Source of the DNA: Anoxybacillus thermarum
GTDB taxonomy: Bacteria; Bacillota; Bacilli; Bacillales; Anoxybacillaceae
DNA: 64,000 nucleotides
Assembly (NCBI RefSeq): GCF_000836725.1
Contig: NZ_JXTH01000003.1
Location: forward strand, 1-64,000
Direction: 5' to 3'
A program made the position numbers and the translations under genes. Shown here in pieces: positions 35,618 through 43,422 of this stretch (position 1 is the stretch's first letter; each line of letters starts with the position of its first letter). The notes under the pieces are model-generated. The model was given only the letters and a program-made list of their open reading frames with translations. It made no database searches and was not told where the DNA came from.

Positions 35618-37480
35618 ATGAAAAATTACCGTTTCGTTCTTTTAACGGTATTGCTTTTATGGTTGAAGACGTATTTAGTTTATAAAAATAGTTTTGATAT
35701 AAAAATTGAGTCATGGAAGCAGGAGTTCATTTTATTTATTAGTCCATTAAGCTTCCTGTTATTTATTTTTGGGCTTGCTTTATTTATGAGCGAAAAGCGA
35801 CGGAATCGCTATATTGTGATCACAAGCTTTATCGTTTCATTCGTTTTGTATGCGAACGTCATGTTTTATCGCTTCTTCAGTGACTTCATTACCATTCCTG
35901 TGTTGTTCCAAACGAACAACATGGGCGACTTAGGAAATAGCGTATTCGAATTAATGAACGTTTCTGACATGTTCTTTTTCCTCGACGTTGTGTTGCTTGC
36001 TTGGATGGCGTATAAAAAAGTATCGATTGCACAGTATGTGCCAGCGACAAAACGATTTCGCCGCACATATTTTATTGCAACAATAGCCCTAGCTTTATTT
36101 AATTTAGGGTTAGCGGAAACAGAGCGTCCAGAGTTATTAACGCGCACGTTTGACCGCGAAATGTTAATTAAAAACTTAGGTATATACAACTACCATGTGT
36201 ATGATATTATTTTGCAGTCGCGTTCAAAAGCGCAGCGTGCATTAGCGGATAGTAGTGAATTAGCAGATATTCAAAACTATATTAATGCGAACGAAAAGGC
36301 GCCGAATAAACAATTGTTTGGTATTGCGAAAAATCGCAACGTCATCATCGTTTCGATGGAGTCGTTACAAAGTTTTGTCATTAACAACACTGTAAATGGA
36401 CAAGAAATTACGCCGTTTTTAAATGACTTTATTAAACAAAGTTATTACTTTGATAATTTCTATCATCAAACAGGACAAGGAAAAACATCTGATGCGGAAT
36501 TTCTCATTGAGAACTCGTTATACCCACTTGGTCGTGGTGCGGTCTTTTTCACACACGCGACAAATGAGTATAACGCAACGCCAGAAATATTGAAAAACTA
36601 CGGTTACTATTCAGCTGTATTTCATGCGAATAATAAAAGTTTCTGGAATCGTGATGTGATGTATCAATCAATGAAGTATGATCGTTTCTTCTCGATGACG
36701 GACTATCAAATTACGGAAGAAAATTCAGTTGGTTGGGGTTTGAAAGATATTCCGTTTTTTGAACAATCTGTGGAGCATTTAAAAACGTTGCCACAACCAT
36801 TTTATACAAAGTTTATTACATTAACGAACCACTTCCCGTTTGAATTAGGGGAAGAAGATAAAATGGTTCCAGAGTACACATCAAATAGCCGAACGTTAAA
36901 CCGTTATTTCCCAACGGTTCGGTATATGGATGAGGCGTTAAAAGTATTTATTGAGAAGCTGAAAAAAGAAGGATTGTATGAAAATTCCATCATTATTCTT
37001 TACGGAGACCATTACGGTATTTCGGAAAACCATAATAAAGCGATGGCTCAATATTTAGGCAAGGATGAAATTACGCCATTTGATCATGTTCAGTTGCAAC
37101 GTGTTCCGTTCATCATCCATATTCCAGGTGTGACAGATAAAAAACCGAAAGTGATTTCAAAAGTGTCTGGACAAATTGACGTGAAGCCGACATTGCTTCA
37201 TTTGCTAGGCATTGATACACGCAATCAAATTCATTTTGGTGAAGATTTATTCTCAAAAGATAAACTTGATTTCGTCGTTCTTCGTGACGGTAGTTTTGTG
37301 ACAAAAGATTATGTATATACGAAAAACGCATGTTACGATAAAAAAACAGGAACAGAAGTCGATGCATCCTATTGCGAGCCGTATATGGAGAAGGCGCGGC
37401 AAGAGCTTGATTACTCTGACAAAATTGTATATGGCGACTTGTTGCGCTTCTACAATAAACAACAAGAAAATAAACAATAA
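35618..37480 (+). CDS. yqgS: Lipoteichoic acid synthase-type protein (YqgS)
   Basis: 620 residues of the LtaS family: five membrane segments (1 to about 185) and an extracellular sulfatase-like domain that polymerises glycerol phosphate taken from phosphatidylglycerol. The catalytic threonine is Thr290 in [10 protein letters not shown], and the ligand motifs SMESLQSF and YGDHYG are visible. Position between glcK and yqgT marks it as the YqgS paralog; whether it is the main LTA synthase or a sporulation-linked one cannot be told from this window. Ribosome site AAAGGAGGGAGAG is strong. A terminator follows. Confidence 0.92.
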   Translation: MKNYRFVLLTVLLLWLKTYLVYKNSFDIKIESWKQEFILFISPLSFLLFIFGLALFMSEKRRNRYIVITSFIVSFVLYANVMFYRFFSDFITIPVLFQTNNMGDLGNSVFELMNVSDMFFFLDVVLLAWMAYKKVSIAQYVPATKRFRRTYFIATIALALFNLGLAETERPELLTRTFDREMLIKNLGIYNYHVYDIILQSRSKAQRALADSSELADIQNYINANEKAPNKQLFGIAKNRNVIIVSMESLQSFVINNTVNGQEITPFLNDFIKQSYYFDNFYHQTGQGKTSDAEFLIENSLYPLGRGAVFFTHATNEYNATPEILKNYGYYSAVFHANNKSFWNRDVMYQSMKYDRFFSMTDYQITEENSVGWGLKDIPFFEQSVEHLKTLPQPFYTKFITLTNHFPFELGEEDKMVPEYTSNSRTLNRYFPTVRYMDEALKVFIEKLKKEGLYENSIIILYGDHYGISENHNKAMAQYLGKDEITPFDHVQLQRVPFIIHIPGVTDKKPKVISKVSGQIDVKPTLLHLLGIDTRNQIHFGEDLFSKDKLDFVVLRDGSFVTKDYVYTKNACYDKKTGTEVDASYCEPYMEKARQELDYSDKIVYGDLLRFYNKQQENKQ

Positions 37481-37510
37481 GCTAGCTCTTAAGATAGGGC
37501 TAGCTTTTTT
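37479..37510 (+). terminator. Terminator of the LTA synthase gene
   Basis: AAGCTAGC (37479-37486) pairs with GCTAGCTT around an inner palindrome TCTTAAGA, followed by a T-run. Confidence 0.82.
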
Positions 37511-37575
37511 CTTTTAGCTAGCTATACATACGGACAAATGTATCGTTCATACAATACAACAAGGGGGAGAGAGCG

Positions 37576-38445
37576 ATGTACGATTTTTCGACATTGATGC
37601 GTGATATCGAACAACTGCAACATCATTCGATTGTTCGTATACATGAAATTGGACGAAGTGTGCTACACAAACCGATCATTGAATTGCAAATTGGCGAAGG
37701 AGAAACATATGTGCATATGAACGCGTCGTTTCATGCGAATGAATGGATCACATCAGCAGTTGTGATGGCGTTTGTACGTGACTATGTGCAAGCATTAAAG
37801 AATAAACAACATCTTTGTGGATATGATGTACAATCATTGTATAAAAAAACGACGTTATCGATTGTGCCGATGGTCAATCCAGATGGGGTCGATCTTGTGC
37901 TACATGGAAAGAAAGCGGCTCAACATTATGAAGAAGAAGTGTTGCGCATCAACGAAGGAAGCGAAGATTTTTCACAATGGAAAGCAAACATTCGGGGGGT
38001 AGATTTAAACAATCAATTTCCTGCAAAGTGGGAGATAGAGAAAGAAAGAAAAGTTCCGAAAGCCCCTGCTCCCCGCGATTTTCCTGGTTTTTCTCCGTTA
38101 ACAGAACCGGAAGTGCAAGCGATGGCAACGTTGACAATGGAGCGTGATTTTTTAAAAGTATTAGCTTTTCATACGCAAGGAAAAGAAATTTATTGGGGAT
38201 ATGAACAATGTGAGCCACCCGAAGCGGAAGAAGAAGTGAATGAATTTGCGAAGTGGAGTGGTTATGTACCTGTTCGGTATATTGACAGCCATGCAGGATA
38301 TCGCGATTGGTTTATTTTCAATTGGAAGCGATGTGGGTATACAATTGAGCTTGGCGAAGGGGTCAATCCGCTTCCGTTTTCTCAGTTTCATTCTATTTAC
38401 AATGAAAGCATCGGTATTTTTATGACCGCTCTTGCTCGTACGTAA
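37576..38445 (+). CDS. yqgT: M14-family gamma-D-glutamyl-L-diamino acid endopeptidase-like protein YqgT
   Basis: A 289-residue zinc carboxypeptidase-fold peptidase that cuts the gamma-D-Glu bond of peptidoglycan stem peptides in its family. Zinc ligands His53 and Glu56 (HANE) and His199 (FHTQG), and the catalytic Glu258 (YTIELG), are in place. Only the catalytic domain is present; there is no signal peptide and none of the N-terminal LysM repeats found in related endopeptidase I enzymes, so it probably acts inside the cell or spore. RBS is AAGGGGGAGAG. Confidence 0.85.
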   Translation: MYDFSTLMRDIEQLQHHSIVRIHEIGRSVLHKPIIELQIGEGETYVHMNASFHANEWITSAVVMAFVRDYVQALKNKQHLCGYDVQSLYKKTTLSIVPMVNPDGVDLVLHGKKAAQHYEEEVLRINEGSEDFSQWKANIRGVDLNNQFPAKWEIEKERKVPKAPAPRDFPGFSPLTEPEVQAMATLTMERDFLKVLAFHTQGKEIYWGYEQCEPPEAEEEVNEFAKWSGYVPVRYIDSHAGYRDWFIFNWKRCGYTIELGEGVNPLPFSQFHSIYNESIGIFMTALART

Positions 38446-38473
38446 AAAGACGCCGATACGTTGGCGTCTTTTT
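38444..38473. terminator. Bidirectional terminator between yqgT and yqgW
   Basis: AAAAAGACGCC (38444-38454) pairs with GGCGTCTTTTT (38463-38473) around an 8-base loop. Confidence 0.9.
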
Positions 38474-38657
38474 AATGGGCAACTGGATATCCGTGATGAA
38501 TAACAGTCATAATTGTAAACCAACCGAATACGGCAACTGTTCCGATCCCTAGCAATACGCCAAGGAAATTTTTCTCGCGAAACGAACGAATGACACCGTA
38601 AGCAGCGAGCAATGTGACTAACGTAAAAATCACGACTAAAATAATTCCTGTTGGCAT
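38472..38657 (-). CDS. yqgW: YqgW (DUF2759) membrane protein
   Basis: A 61-residue protein with two hydrophobic segments (about 4-24 and 31-52) separated by the charged loop SFREKN, matching DUF2759 and the size of B. subtilis YqgW. The ribosome site is a perfect AAGGAGGGG. Function is unknown. It converges on yqgT at a shared terminator and is divergent from yqgX. Confidence 0.83.
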   Translation of the reverse strand: MPTGIILVVIFTLVTLLAAYGVIRSFREKNFLGVLLGIGTVAVFGWFTIMTVIHHGYPVAH

Positions 38658-38788
38658 AACTTCCCCTCCTTATGTACACCGATTATTCCTTTTTCATTGT
38701 AATCGTTTTTGTTACGTTTGTCGAGGTGCAAAACGTATGTTGTTCGTGTACAATGTGAATAGAATATACAGAAAGTGAGGAAAATGAG

Positions 38789-39421
38789 ATGAAGTGGGAA
38801 CGTATTCCTTTAGGTCCATTGCAAACAAACGCGTATGTGCTTGTTCATGAAAATGGGACATGTTTAATTTTTGATCCAGGTAGCGAAGGAGAAAAATTAA
38901 TTCAACATATTGCGGCAAACCGTTGGACACCGTTAGCTGTGCTGCTTACACATGCTCATTTTGACCATATTGGAGCTGTGGACGATGTAAGAAACCGATG
39001 GACCATTCCTGTATATGTACATAAAAAAGAACAACACTGGCTTACGGATCCGATGAAAAATGGCTCTTTATTATTTATGGGAGAAACGATCATTGTAAAC
39101 GAAGCTGACGTGTTGCTTGAAGAAGAGCAAACATTGACGATTGGTGATTTCTCGCTTCAAGTGCTTGAAACACCGGGACATTCCCCAGGTAGTGTATCGT
39201 ACTACGTAGAAGATGCTCAAGCGATCGTGTCAGGAGACGTATTATTTTCAGGAAGCATCGGTCGCACCGATTTACCAGGAGGAAATTACGAACAGCTGTT
39301 GCAAAGCATACATCGCCAGCTTCTTGTTCTTCCTGAAGAAACGGTTGTGTTATGTGGTCATGGTCCAGAAACAACGATCGGGGCAGAGATGGATACGAAT
39401 CCGTTTTTGAACGGTTTTTAG
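38789..39421 (+). CDS. yqgX: Metallo-beta-lactamase-fold hydrolase YqgX (glyoxalase II-like)
   Basis: 210 residues. The metal motif THAHFDH gives His55, His57, Asp59 and His60, followed further on by TPGHSPGSVSYY, SGDVLF and the C-terminal CGHGPET. This short glyoxalase II-like form lacks the C-terminal helical domain of true GloB. In B. subtilis such proteins are thought to act on thioesters or bacillithiol-type adducts; the substrate here is not proven. The gene has no intrinsic terminator in its own direction: the hairpin after it has its T-run on the other strand. Confidence 0.87.
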   Translation: MKWERIPLGPLQTNAYVLVHENGTCLIFDPGSEGEKLIQHIAANRWTPLAVLLTHAHFDHIGAVDDVRNRWTIPVYVHKKEQHWLTDPMKNGSLLFMGETIIVNEADVLLEEEQTLTIGDFSLQVLETPGHSPGSVSYYVEDAQAIVSGDVLFSGSIGRTDLPGGNYEQLLQSIHRQLLVLPEETVVLCGHGPETTIGAEMDTNPFLNGF

Positions 39422-39423
39422 GC

Positions 39424-39507
39424 AAAAAAAATCCCTTCTCTATACAGAGAAGGGGGTTTGGGGGATGTTTTTATTCCTATAATGGGAGGGGATATAGTTA
39501 AGCTACT
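39424..39507 (-). ncRNA. Candidate C-rich trans-acting small RNA (about 84 nt)
   Basis: A minus-strand unit with no ORF: a consensus promoter (39542-39514), a predicted start near 39507 and a strong intrinsic terminator. The terminator stem is CCCTTCTC (39454-39447) with GAGAAGGG (39440-39433), followed by A and eight T. No ATG, GTG or TTG occurs in the predicted transcript. A 5-bp stem CTATA/TATAG exposes CCCCTCCC in its loop, and a single-stranded CCCCCAAACCCCC follows. C-rich unpaired segments are typical of Firmicutes sRNAs that pair with G-rich ribosome sites. Expression is inferred only. Confidence 0.6.
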
Positions 39508-39513
39508 AACTTA

Positions 39514-39547
39514 ACAATATAACAAATTTAACACTATGTCAATAGTG
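39514..39547 (-). promoter_or_regulatory. Promoter and palindromic operator of the candidate small RNA
   Basis: On the minus strand TTGACA (39542-39537), 17 bp, TATTGT (39519-39514): a perfect -35 and a near-consensus -10. A perfect 6-4-6 palindrome, CACTATGTCAATAGTG (39532-39547), covers the -35, where a repressor could bind. Confidence 0.78.
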
Positions 39548-39569
39548 AAAAAAGGGTGCAGATAAAAAA

Positions 39570-40640
39570 ATGTTAGAAAAAATGAGAAATCAACGTTTGT
39601 CATACGCGGATTACATGAAGTTAGCATTGTACGATAAACAGTACGGATATTATATGCAACAAAAAGAAAAAATCGGACGTGCAGGAGATTTTATTACAAC
39701 GAGCAACGTCGGACATATCATTGGGCATGTATTTGCGAGTGTATTTATTCGTTTAATAGAAACATATGATGTTCCGCCATTTATATGTGAAATCGGTGGA
39801 GGGACAGGTCGATTTGCTTATGCCGTTTTAGAACAGTGGAAGCGCCAATCGCCAGACACGTTTGAAAAAGGCAAATATACGATCGTTGAAACAAGTCCGT
39901 ATCATCGAGAAAAACAAGCAGAAACACTCGCTTCATTGATTGATCACGTACATATTGTTTCGAGTTTTGCTGAGCTTTCTCCTCCTTTTTGTGGCATCGT
40001 ATTTAGCAATGAATTATTTGACGCTTTTCCTGTTCATGTCATTGAAAAACGGAACGGCCAACTTTATGAATGTTTTGTTGCAGTAGAAGACGATCAGCTT
40101 GTTGAACAGTGCGCTCCGCTTGAAAACGAAGAAATTGTTGAATATATCGTTGAGCGGAACATTCAGCTCGTTGACGGGCAACGATTTGAAATCCCGTTAG
40201 CGATGAAAAAGTTTATTTTTCAGCTTAATCAAGCGATTGATGAGGCGATCATTTTTACAGTTGATTATGGGTATACAGATGAAGAGTGGAAACATCCAGC
40301 ACGAAAACAAGGCAGTTTGCGTGGTTATTATCGTCATCAGCTTATTGATGATCCGCTTCGCTATCCGGGAGAAATGGATCTCACGACGCATATTCAATGG
40401 GATGCGTTACGTTTTTATGGGGAACAAGCGGGCTGGTCATTTACTTATTTATGGCGTCAAGATGAGTTTTTATTGCAGGCAGGTATTTTGAATGAACTCA
40501 TTGAACATCATGACCCGAATCCGTTTTCTGAGCAAAGTCGACACAATCGCGCCATTCGCTCACTCGTTATGGGCGATATTGGAAGAGCATTTCAAGTGAT
40601 GGTTCAACAAAAGAAGATGAATGTTCCAATTTTTACATAA
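39570..40640 (+). CDS. SAM-dependent methyltransferase, COG1565/MidA type
   Basis: 356 residues. The family-typical start (LSYADYMKLALYDKQYGYYMQQKEKIGRAGDFITTSNVG) and SAM site (FICEIGGGTGRFAYAVLEQW) identify the MidA/NDUFAF7-like group of class I methyltransferases. The mitochondrial member methylates an arginine in complex I; the bacterial substrate is unknown. FSNELFDAFPVHV is the typical middle motif. The start lies just beyond the divergent small-RNA promoter, and a bidirectional terminator follows. Confidence 0.88.
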   Translation: MLEKMRNQRLSYADYMKLALYDKQYGYYMQQKEKIGRAGDFITTSNVGHIIGHVFASVFIRLIETYDVPPFICEIGGGTGRFAYAVLEQWKRQSPDTFEKGKYTIVETSPYHREKQAETLASLIDHVHIVSSFAELSPPFCGIVFSNELFDAFPVHVIEKRNGQLYECFVAVEDDQLVEQCAPLENEEIVEYIVERNIQLVDGQRFEIPLAMKKFIFQLNQAIDEAIIFTVDYGYTDEEWKHPARKQGSLRGYYRHQLIDDPLRYPGEMDLTTHIQWDALRFYGEQAGWSFTYLWRQDEFLLQAGILNELIEHHDPNPFSEQSRHNRAIRSLVMGDIGRAFQVMVQQKKMNVPIFT

Positions 40641-40670
40641 AAAAGCGATGAGGTGCACTCATCGCTTTTT
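40639..40670. terminator. Bidirectional terminator between the methyltransferase gene and yqgY
   Basis: AAAAAGCGATGAG pairs with CTCATCGCTTTTT around a short TGCA loop. Confidence 0.92.
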
Positions 40671-40911
40671 ATTCGCCCACGCCAGGGACCATCATAAATG
40701 TTGTCCAGTACGTAAATCCGGCAAAAAAGACCGTTAAATACGCACCGAAAATGTAAATGTACATTCTTTCTGTTAATTTTAAGTAGCTTAACAAAAGAAA
40801 GAATCCTGTTTGGCCGAGGAACAATAATGATGTTGTATGCATATGGCCAAGATAAAACATGACAGCAAAAATTCCTGTCCAAAATGACAAGACACGGAAC
40901 ATACGATCCAT
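40669..40911 (-). CDS. yqgY: YqgY (DUF2626) membrane protein
   Basis: 80 residues with two or three membrane segments (about 6-22, 29-45 and 52-72), matching DUF2626 and YqgY of B. subtilis in size. AGGAGGGATAC is the ribosome site. It is co-oriented with the regulator gene before it. Function is unknown. Confidence 0.8.
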   Translation of the reverse strand: MDRMFRVLSFWTGIFAVMFYLGHMHTTSLLFLGQTGFFLLLSYLKLTERMYIYIFGAYLTVFFAGFTYWTTFMMVPGVGE

Positions 40912-40980
40912 ATGTATCCCTCCTTTTCTGACCGTTTCCCTTACTTATTATAATGTACTTGAAATGGTTGTGTAAACGTT

Positions 40981-41679
40981 CTATTTTTTTAGAATGGCTT
41001 GATACGTACATGAATTACAGCCTGATGGCATAATTTCTTCTGTGACTAGTTCGGCGTTTGTAAACAATACTTCTAACATCCCTTTTAAAAAGGCATTATG
41101 CATATAGCAGACGGAATCCGGATGTGCAAATGCAAGTTCTTTAAACGGGCAGTTGAAAATTTCAAAATAAATTTTCCCTTGATTTTCGCTATAATGGAAT
41201 GTCGGATAAAATCCTGCTGCTTCGGCCGCTTTTTGTAAAATGTTCATTTTTTCTTCCACACTTAACTGGTCAAGCGTTTGCATCGATTGAACGTGTTGTT
41301 GTACAAGTTCTTGACCGAATAACTTTCCTGTTTCATACAATGCTTGTTTCCCTGCTTCTCCTAGTTTCATCATCGCGTGGATCGCAATTTTTGATAACAG
41401 CTGGTAGTCGCGAAACGGAAAGTGAAGCTGAATGACATCATCAGATAGACGGTATAGTCTGCTCGGTCTGCCGCCTTTTCCTGTTTTTTTCGTTTCGGAT
41501 ACAAGCATATTGACATCTTCAAGTTTTGTTAAATGAAGACGAGCGACGTTCGGATGAATATGAAAAGCATCGGCAATTTCTTGGACAGTTACTTCTTGGT
41601 GTTTTCTAGCAATATACTGATAAATTTCGTAACGAGTTGGATCGGCAAGGACGCTCGTGATTTTCAATACTTGGTCCAT
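40981..41679 (-). CDS. SufR-like metal- or Fe-S-sensing transcriptional regulator
   Basis: 232 residues: a winged-helix domain of the ArsR-like type at the N-terminus (about 1-85, ITSVLADPTRYEIYQYIA ... PNVARLHLTKLEDVNML) and a C-terminal sensory domain. Four cysteines, NCPFKE, SVCYMH and GCNSC (C-x2-C), are spaced like those of COG2345/SufR-type regulators, which bind an Fe-S cluster. Whether it holds a cluster or a metal ion here is not shown. Upstream on the minus strand lies a perfect 7-3-7 palindrome over its own promoter (41712-41742), which suggests autoregulation. No suf or target operon is next to it. Confidence 0.78.
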   Translation of the reverse strand: MDQVLKITSVLADPTRYEIYQYIARKHQEVTVQEIADAFHIHPNVARLHLTKLEDVNMLVSETKKTGKGGRPSRLYRLSDDVIQLHFPFRDYQLLSKIAIHAMMKLGEAGKQALYETGKLFGQELVQQHVQSMQTLDQLSVEEKMNILQKAAEAAGFYPTFHYSENQGKIYFEIFNCPFKELAFAHPDSVCYMHNAFLKGMLEVLFTNAELVTEEIMPSGCNSCTYQAILKK

Positions 41680-41711
41680 TATGTCTCACTCCTATATGTT
41701 CATTCATTTAC

Positions 41712-41742
41712 ATTATAATACATGTATTTCCACAATGGAAAT
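41712..41742 (-). promoter_or_regulatory. Promoter and palindromic operator of the SufR-like regulator
   Basis: Minus strand: TTCCAT (41740-41735), 17 bp, perfect TATAAT (41717-41712). ATTTCCACAATGGAAAT (41726-41742) is a perfect 7-3-7 palindrome that overlaps the -35. Confidence 0.65.
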
Positions 41743-41868
41743 GCATATATAGGTCTTTTTCCTTATCTTTTTGCAACGTTCACAAAGTTTTAAAACAAAT
41801 TACTGTACAAATATTAAACAAACATTATACAATATGTATAACATGAGTGGAGAGAGGAGTGTGTTGTC

Positions 41869-42240
41869 ATGCTGACTGTATATATGCACCCGAGTTGTAC
41901 ATCGTGTCGAAAGACAAAAAAGTGGTTATGCGCCAACAATATTGAATTTCGTGAGCGTCATTTGTTTCGTGAAACACCGACCCATGAAGAATTGTTGCAC
42001 TTATTGTCATTAACGACGGAAGGAATCGATGAAATTTTGGCAACGCGTAGCCAATCATTTAAGCAACTTGTTGAAAATGTTGAAGAGTGGCCGTTATCGA
42101 AAGTCATTGAGCTGCTTGTGAAAGAACCTCGTCTCCTTCGTCGTCCAATCATCACAGATGGCAAACGGCTCGTTGTTGGCTATAACCCTTCAGCGTTAAA
42201 AAACATAGCAAAAAAATATCGTCGCGTATGTGTTTCATGA
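41869..42240 (+). CDS. mgsR: MgsR, Spx/ArsC-family stress regulator
   Basis: 123 residues of the Spx/ArsC fold with the redox switch C10-T-S-C13 near the N-terminus (VYMHPSCTSCRKTKKWL). The rest follows the Spx/MgsR pattern (TTEGIDEILATRSQSF, RRPIITDGKRLVVGY). In B. subtilis MgsR interacts with RNA polymerase and controls a subset of the general stress regulon after SigB activation; the same is inferred here. Ribosome site is GGAGAGAGGAG. Upstream lies a TATACAATATGTATA palindrome (41826-41840) of unknown meaning. Confidence 0.88.
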   Translation: MLTVYMHPSCTSCRKTKKWLCANNIEFRERHLFRETPTHEELLHLLSLTTEGIDEILATRSQSFKQLVENVEEWPLSKVIELLVKEPRLLRRPIITDGKRLVVGYNPSALKNIAKKYRRVCVS

Positions 42241-42242
42241 CG

Positions 42243-42270
42243 TTCACCCGCACATGGGTGAATATTTTTT
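42243..42270 (+). terminator. mgsR terminator
   Basis: TTCACCC (42243-42249) pairs with GGGTGAA (42256-42262) and is followed by TATTTTTTT. Confidence 0.88.
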
Positions 42271-42351
42271 TGAATTTTTTACGAATGAAGAAGGAATTTG
42301 ACGAAACATGTTGAATAGTGAAGGCGAAAAAATAGAGAAAGGGGGATGGCG

Positions 42352-43422
42352 TTGCAGGCAATTGAGCAGTTAGCTGATCGCCTAATTGAAGAAGCTTATA
42401 TTCTTCAAGCTTCCGACATTCACATCGTTCCGCGCAAACAAGATGCGCTCGTGCAATTTCGCTTAGGGGGGATGCTCGTCACGAAAAATGTGTTATCGAA
42501 ACAGACGTGTGAACGTTTGCTTGCACACTTTAAATTTCTCGCTGATATGGATATTGGAGAACGTCGTCGTCCGCAAAGCGGAGCGATGGAAATGAACCTT
42601 GCCCACACGACTGTACATCTTCGGTTATCAACGTTGCCTACTATCTATGACGAAAGCTTAGTTATCCGCTTGCTTCCGTTACATTCATTTCTTCCGCTTA
42701 AACAACTCGCGCTCTTCCCTTCAATGGCAAAAAAGTTGCTCGCCTTATTAAACTATTCTCATGGGCTTATTATTTTTACAGGACCAACTGGATCCGGAAA
42801 AACGACAACGCTATACAGTTTGTTAAACGTATGTCGTCACCATTTTCAGCGAAATGTTATCACGCTAGAAGATCCGGTTGAAAGGCGAGCGGAAGATGTA
42901 TTGCAAGTGCAAGTAAACGAAAAAGCTGGTATTACGTATGCAGCAGGGTTAAGAGCGATTCTCCGCCATGACCCAGATGTCATTATGGTTGGGGAAATTC
43001 GTGATGCTGAAACGGCAAGAATTGCTGTGCGTGCGGCACTCACAGGACATCTTGTGTTAACAACTATGCATACGAAAGATGCGGTTGGGGCTATTTATCG
43101 CCTTCTTGAGTTTGGTGTGCCATTTCAAGAAATGGCACAAACATTAGTCGCTGTAACAGCGCAACGTCTTGTACAATTGAAATGTCCGTTTTGTGAAGGC
43201 GAATGCTCACCTTTTTGTCGACAGTATCGACCTGTTCGACGAGCAGCTGTTTATGAACTGCTATATGGAAATGAACTGGCACGAGCGATGCGAGCAGCGA
43301 AAGGAGAGCAAGCGACATATATGTACACTCGATTAAAAGATGTCATTAAAAAAGGAATTGCACTCGGTTTTTTACATGAAAGCACCATTGAAAGTTGGTT
43401 GTTAGATGAAGCGACGTTGTAA
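42352..43422 (+). CDS. comGA: Competence pilus ATPase ComGA
   Basis: ComGA is the cytosolic GspE-type ATPase that drives the competence pseudopilus for DNA uptake. 356 residues from TTG 42352, which has AAAGGGGGA six bases before it; an ATG at 42346 abuts that site. Walker A FTGPTGSGKTTTLYSL, Asp box ITLEDPVE, Walker B (VIMVGEIRDAET) and the His box (LTTMHTKDA) are intact. It is the first gene of the seven-gene comG operon. I see no convincing ComK box in the 110 bases upstream. Confidence 0.95.
   Translation: MQAIEQLADRLIEEAYILQASDIHIVPRKQDALVQFRLGGMLVTKNVLSKQTCERLLAHFKFLADMDIGERRRPQSGAMEMNLAHTTVHLRLSTLPTIYDESLVIRLLPLHSFLPLKQLALFPSMAKKLLALLNYSHGLIIFTGPTGSGKTTTLYSLLNVCRHHFQRNVITLEDPVERRAEDVLQVQVNEKAGITYAAGLRAILRHDPDVIMVGEIRDAETARIAVRAALTGHLVLTTMHTKDAVGAIYRLLEFGVPFQEMAQTLVAVTAQRLVQLKCPFCEGECSPFCRQYRPVRRAAVYELLYGNELARAMRAAKGEQATYMYTRLKDVIKKGIALGFLHESTIESWLLDEATL

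Noticed and set aside
41826-41840. TATACAATATGTATA palindrome before mgsR
   Set aside because: It is AT-rich and coincides with possible -10 sequences, so it may be a chance symmetry; not strong enough for a separate claim.
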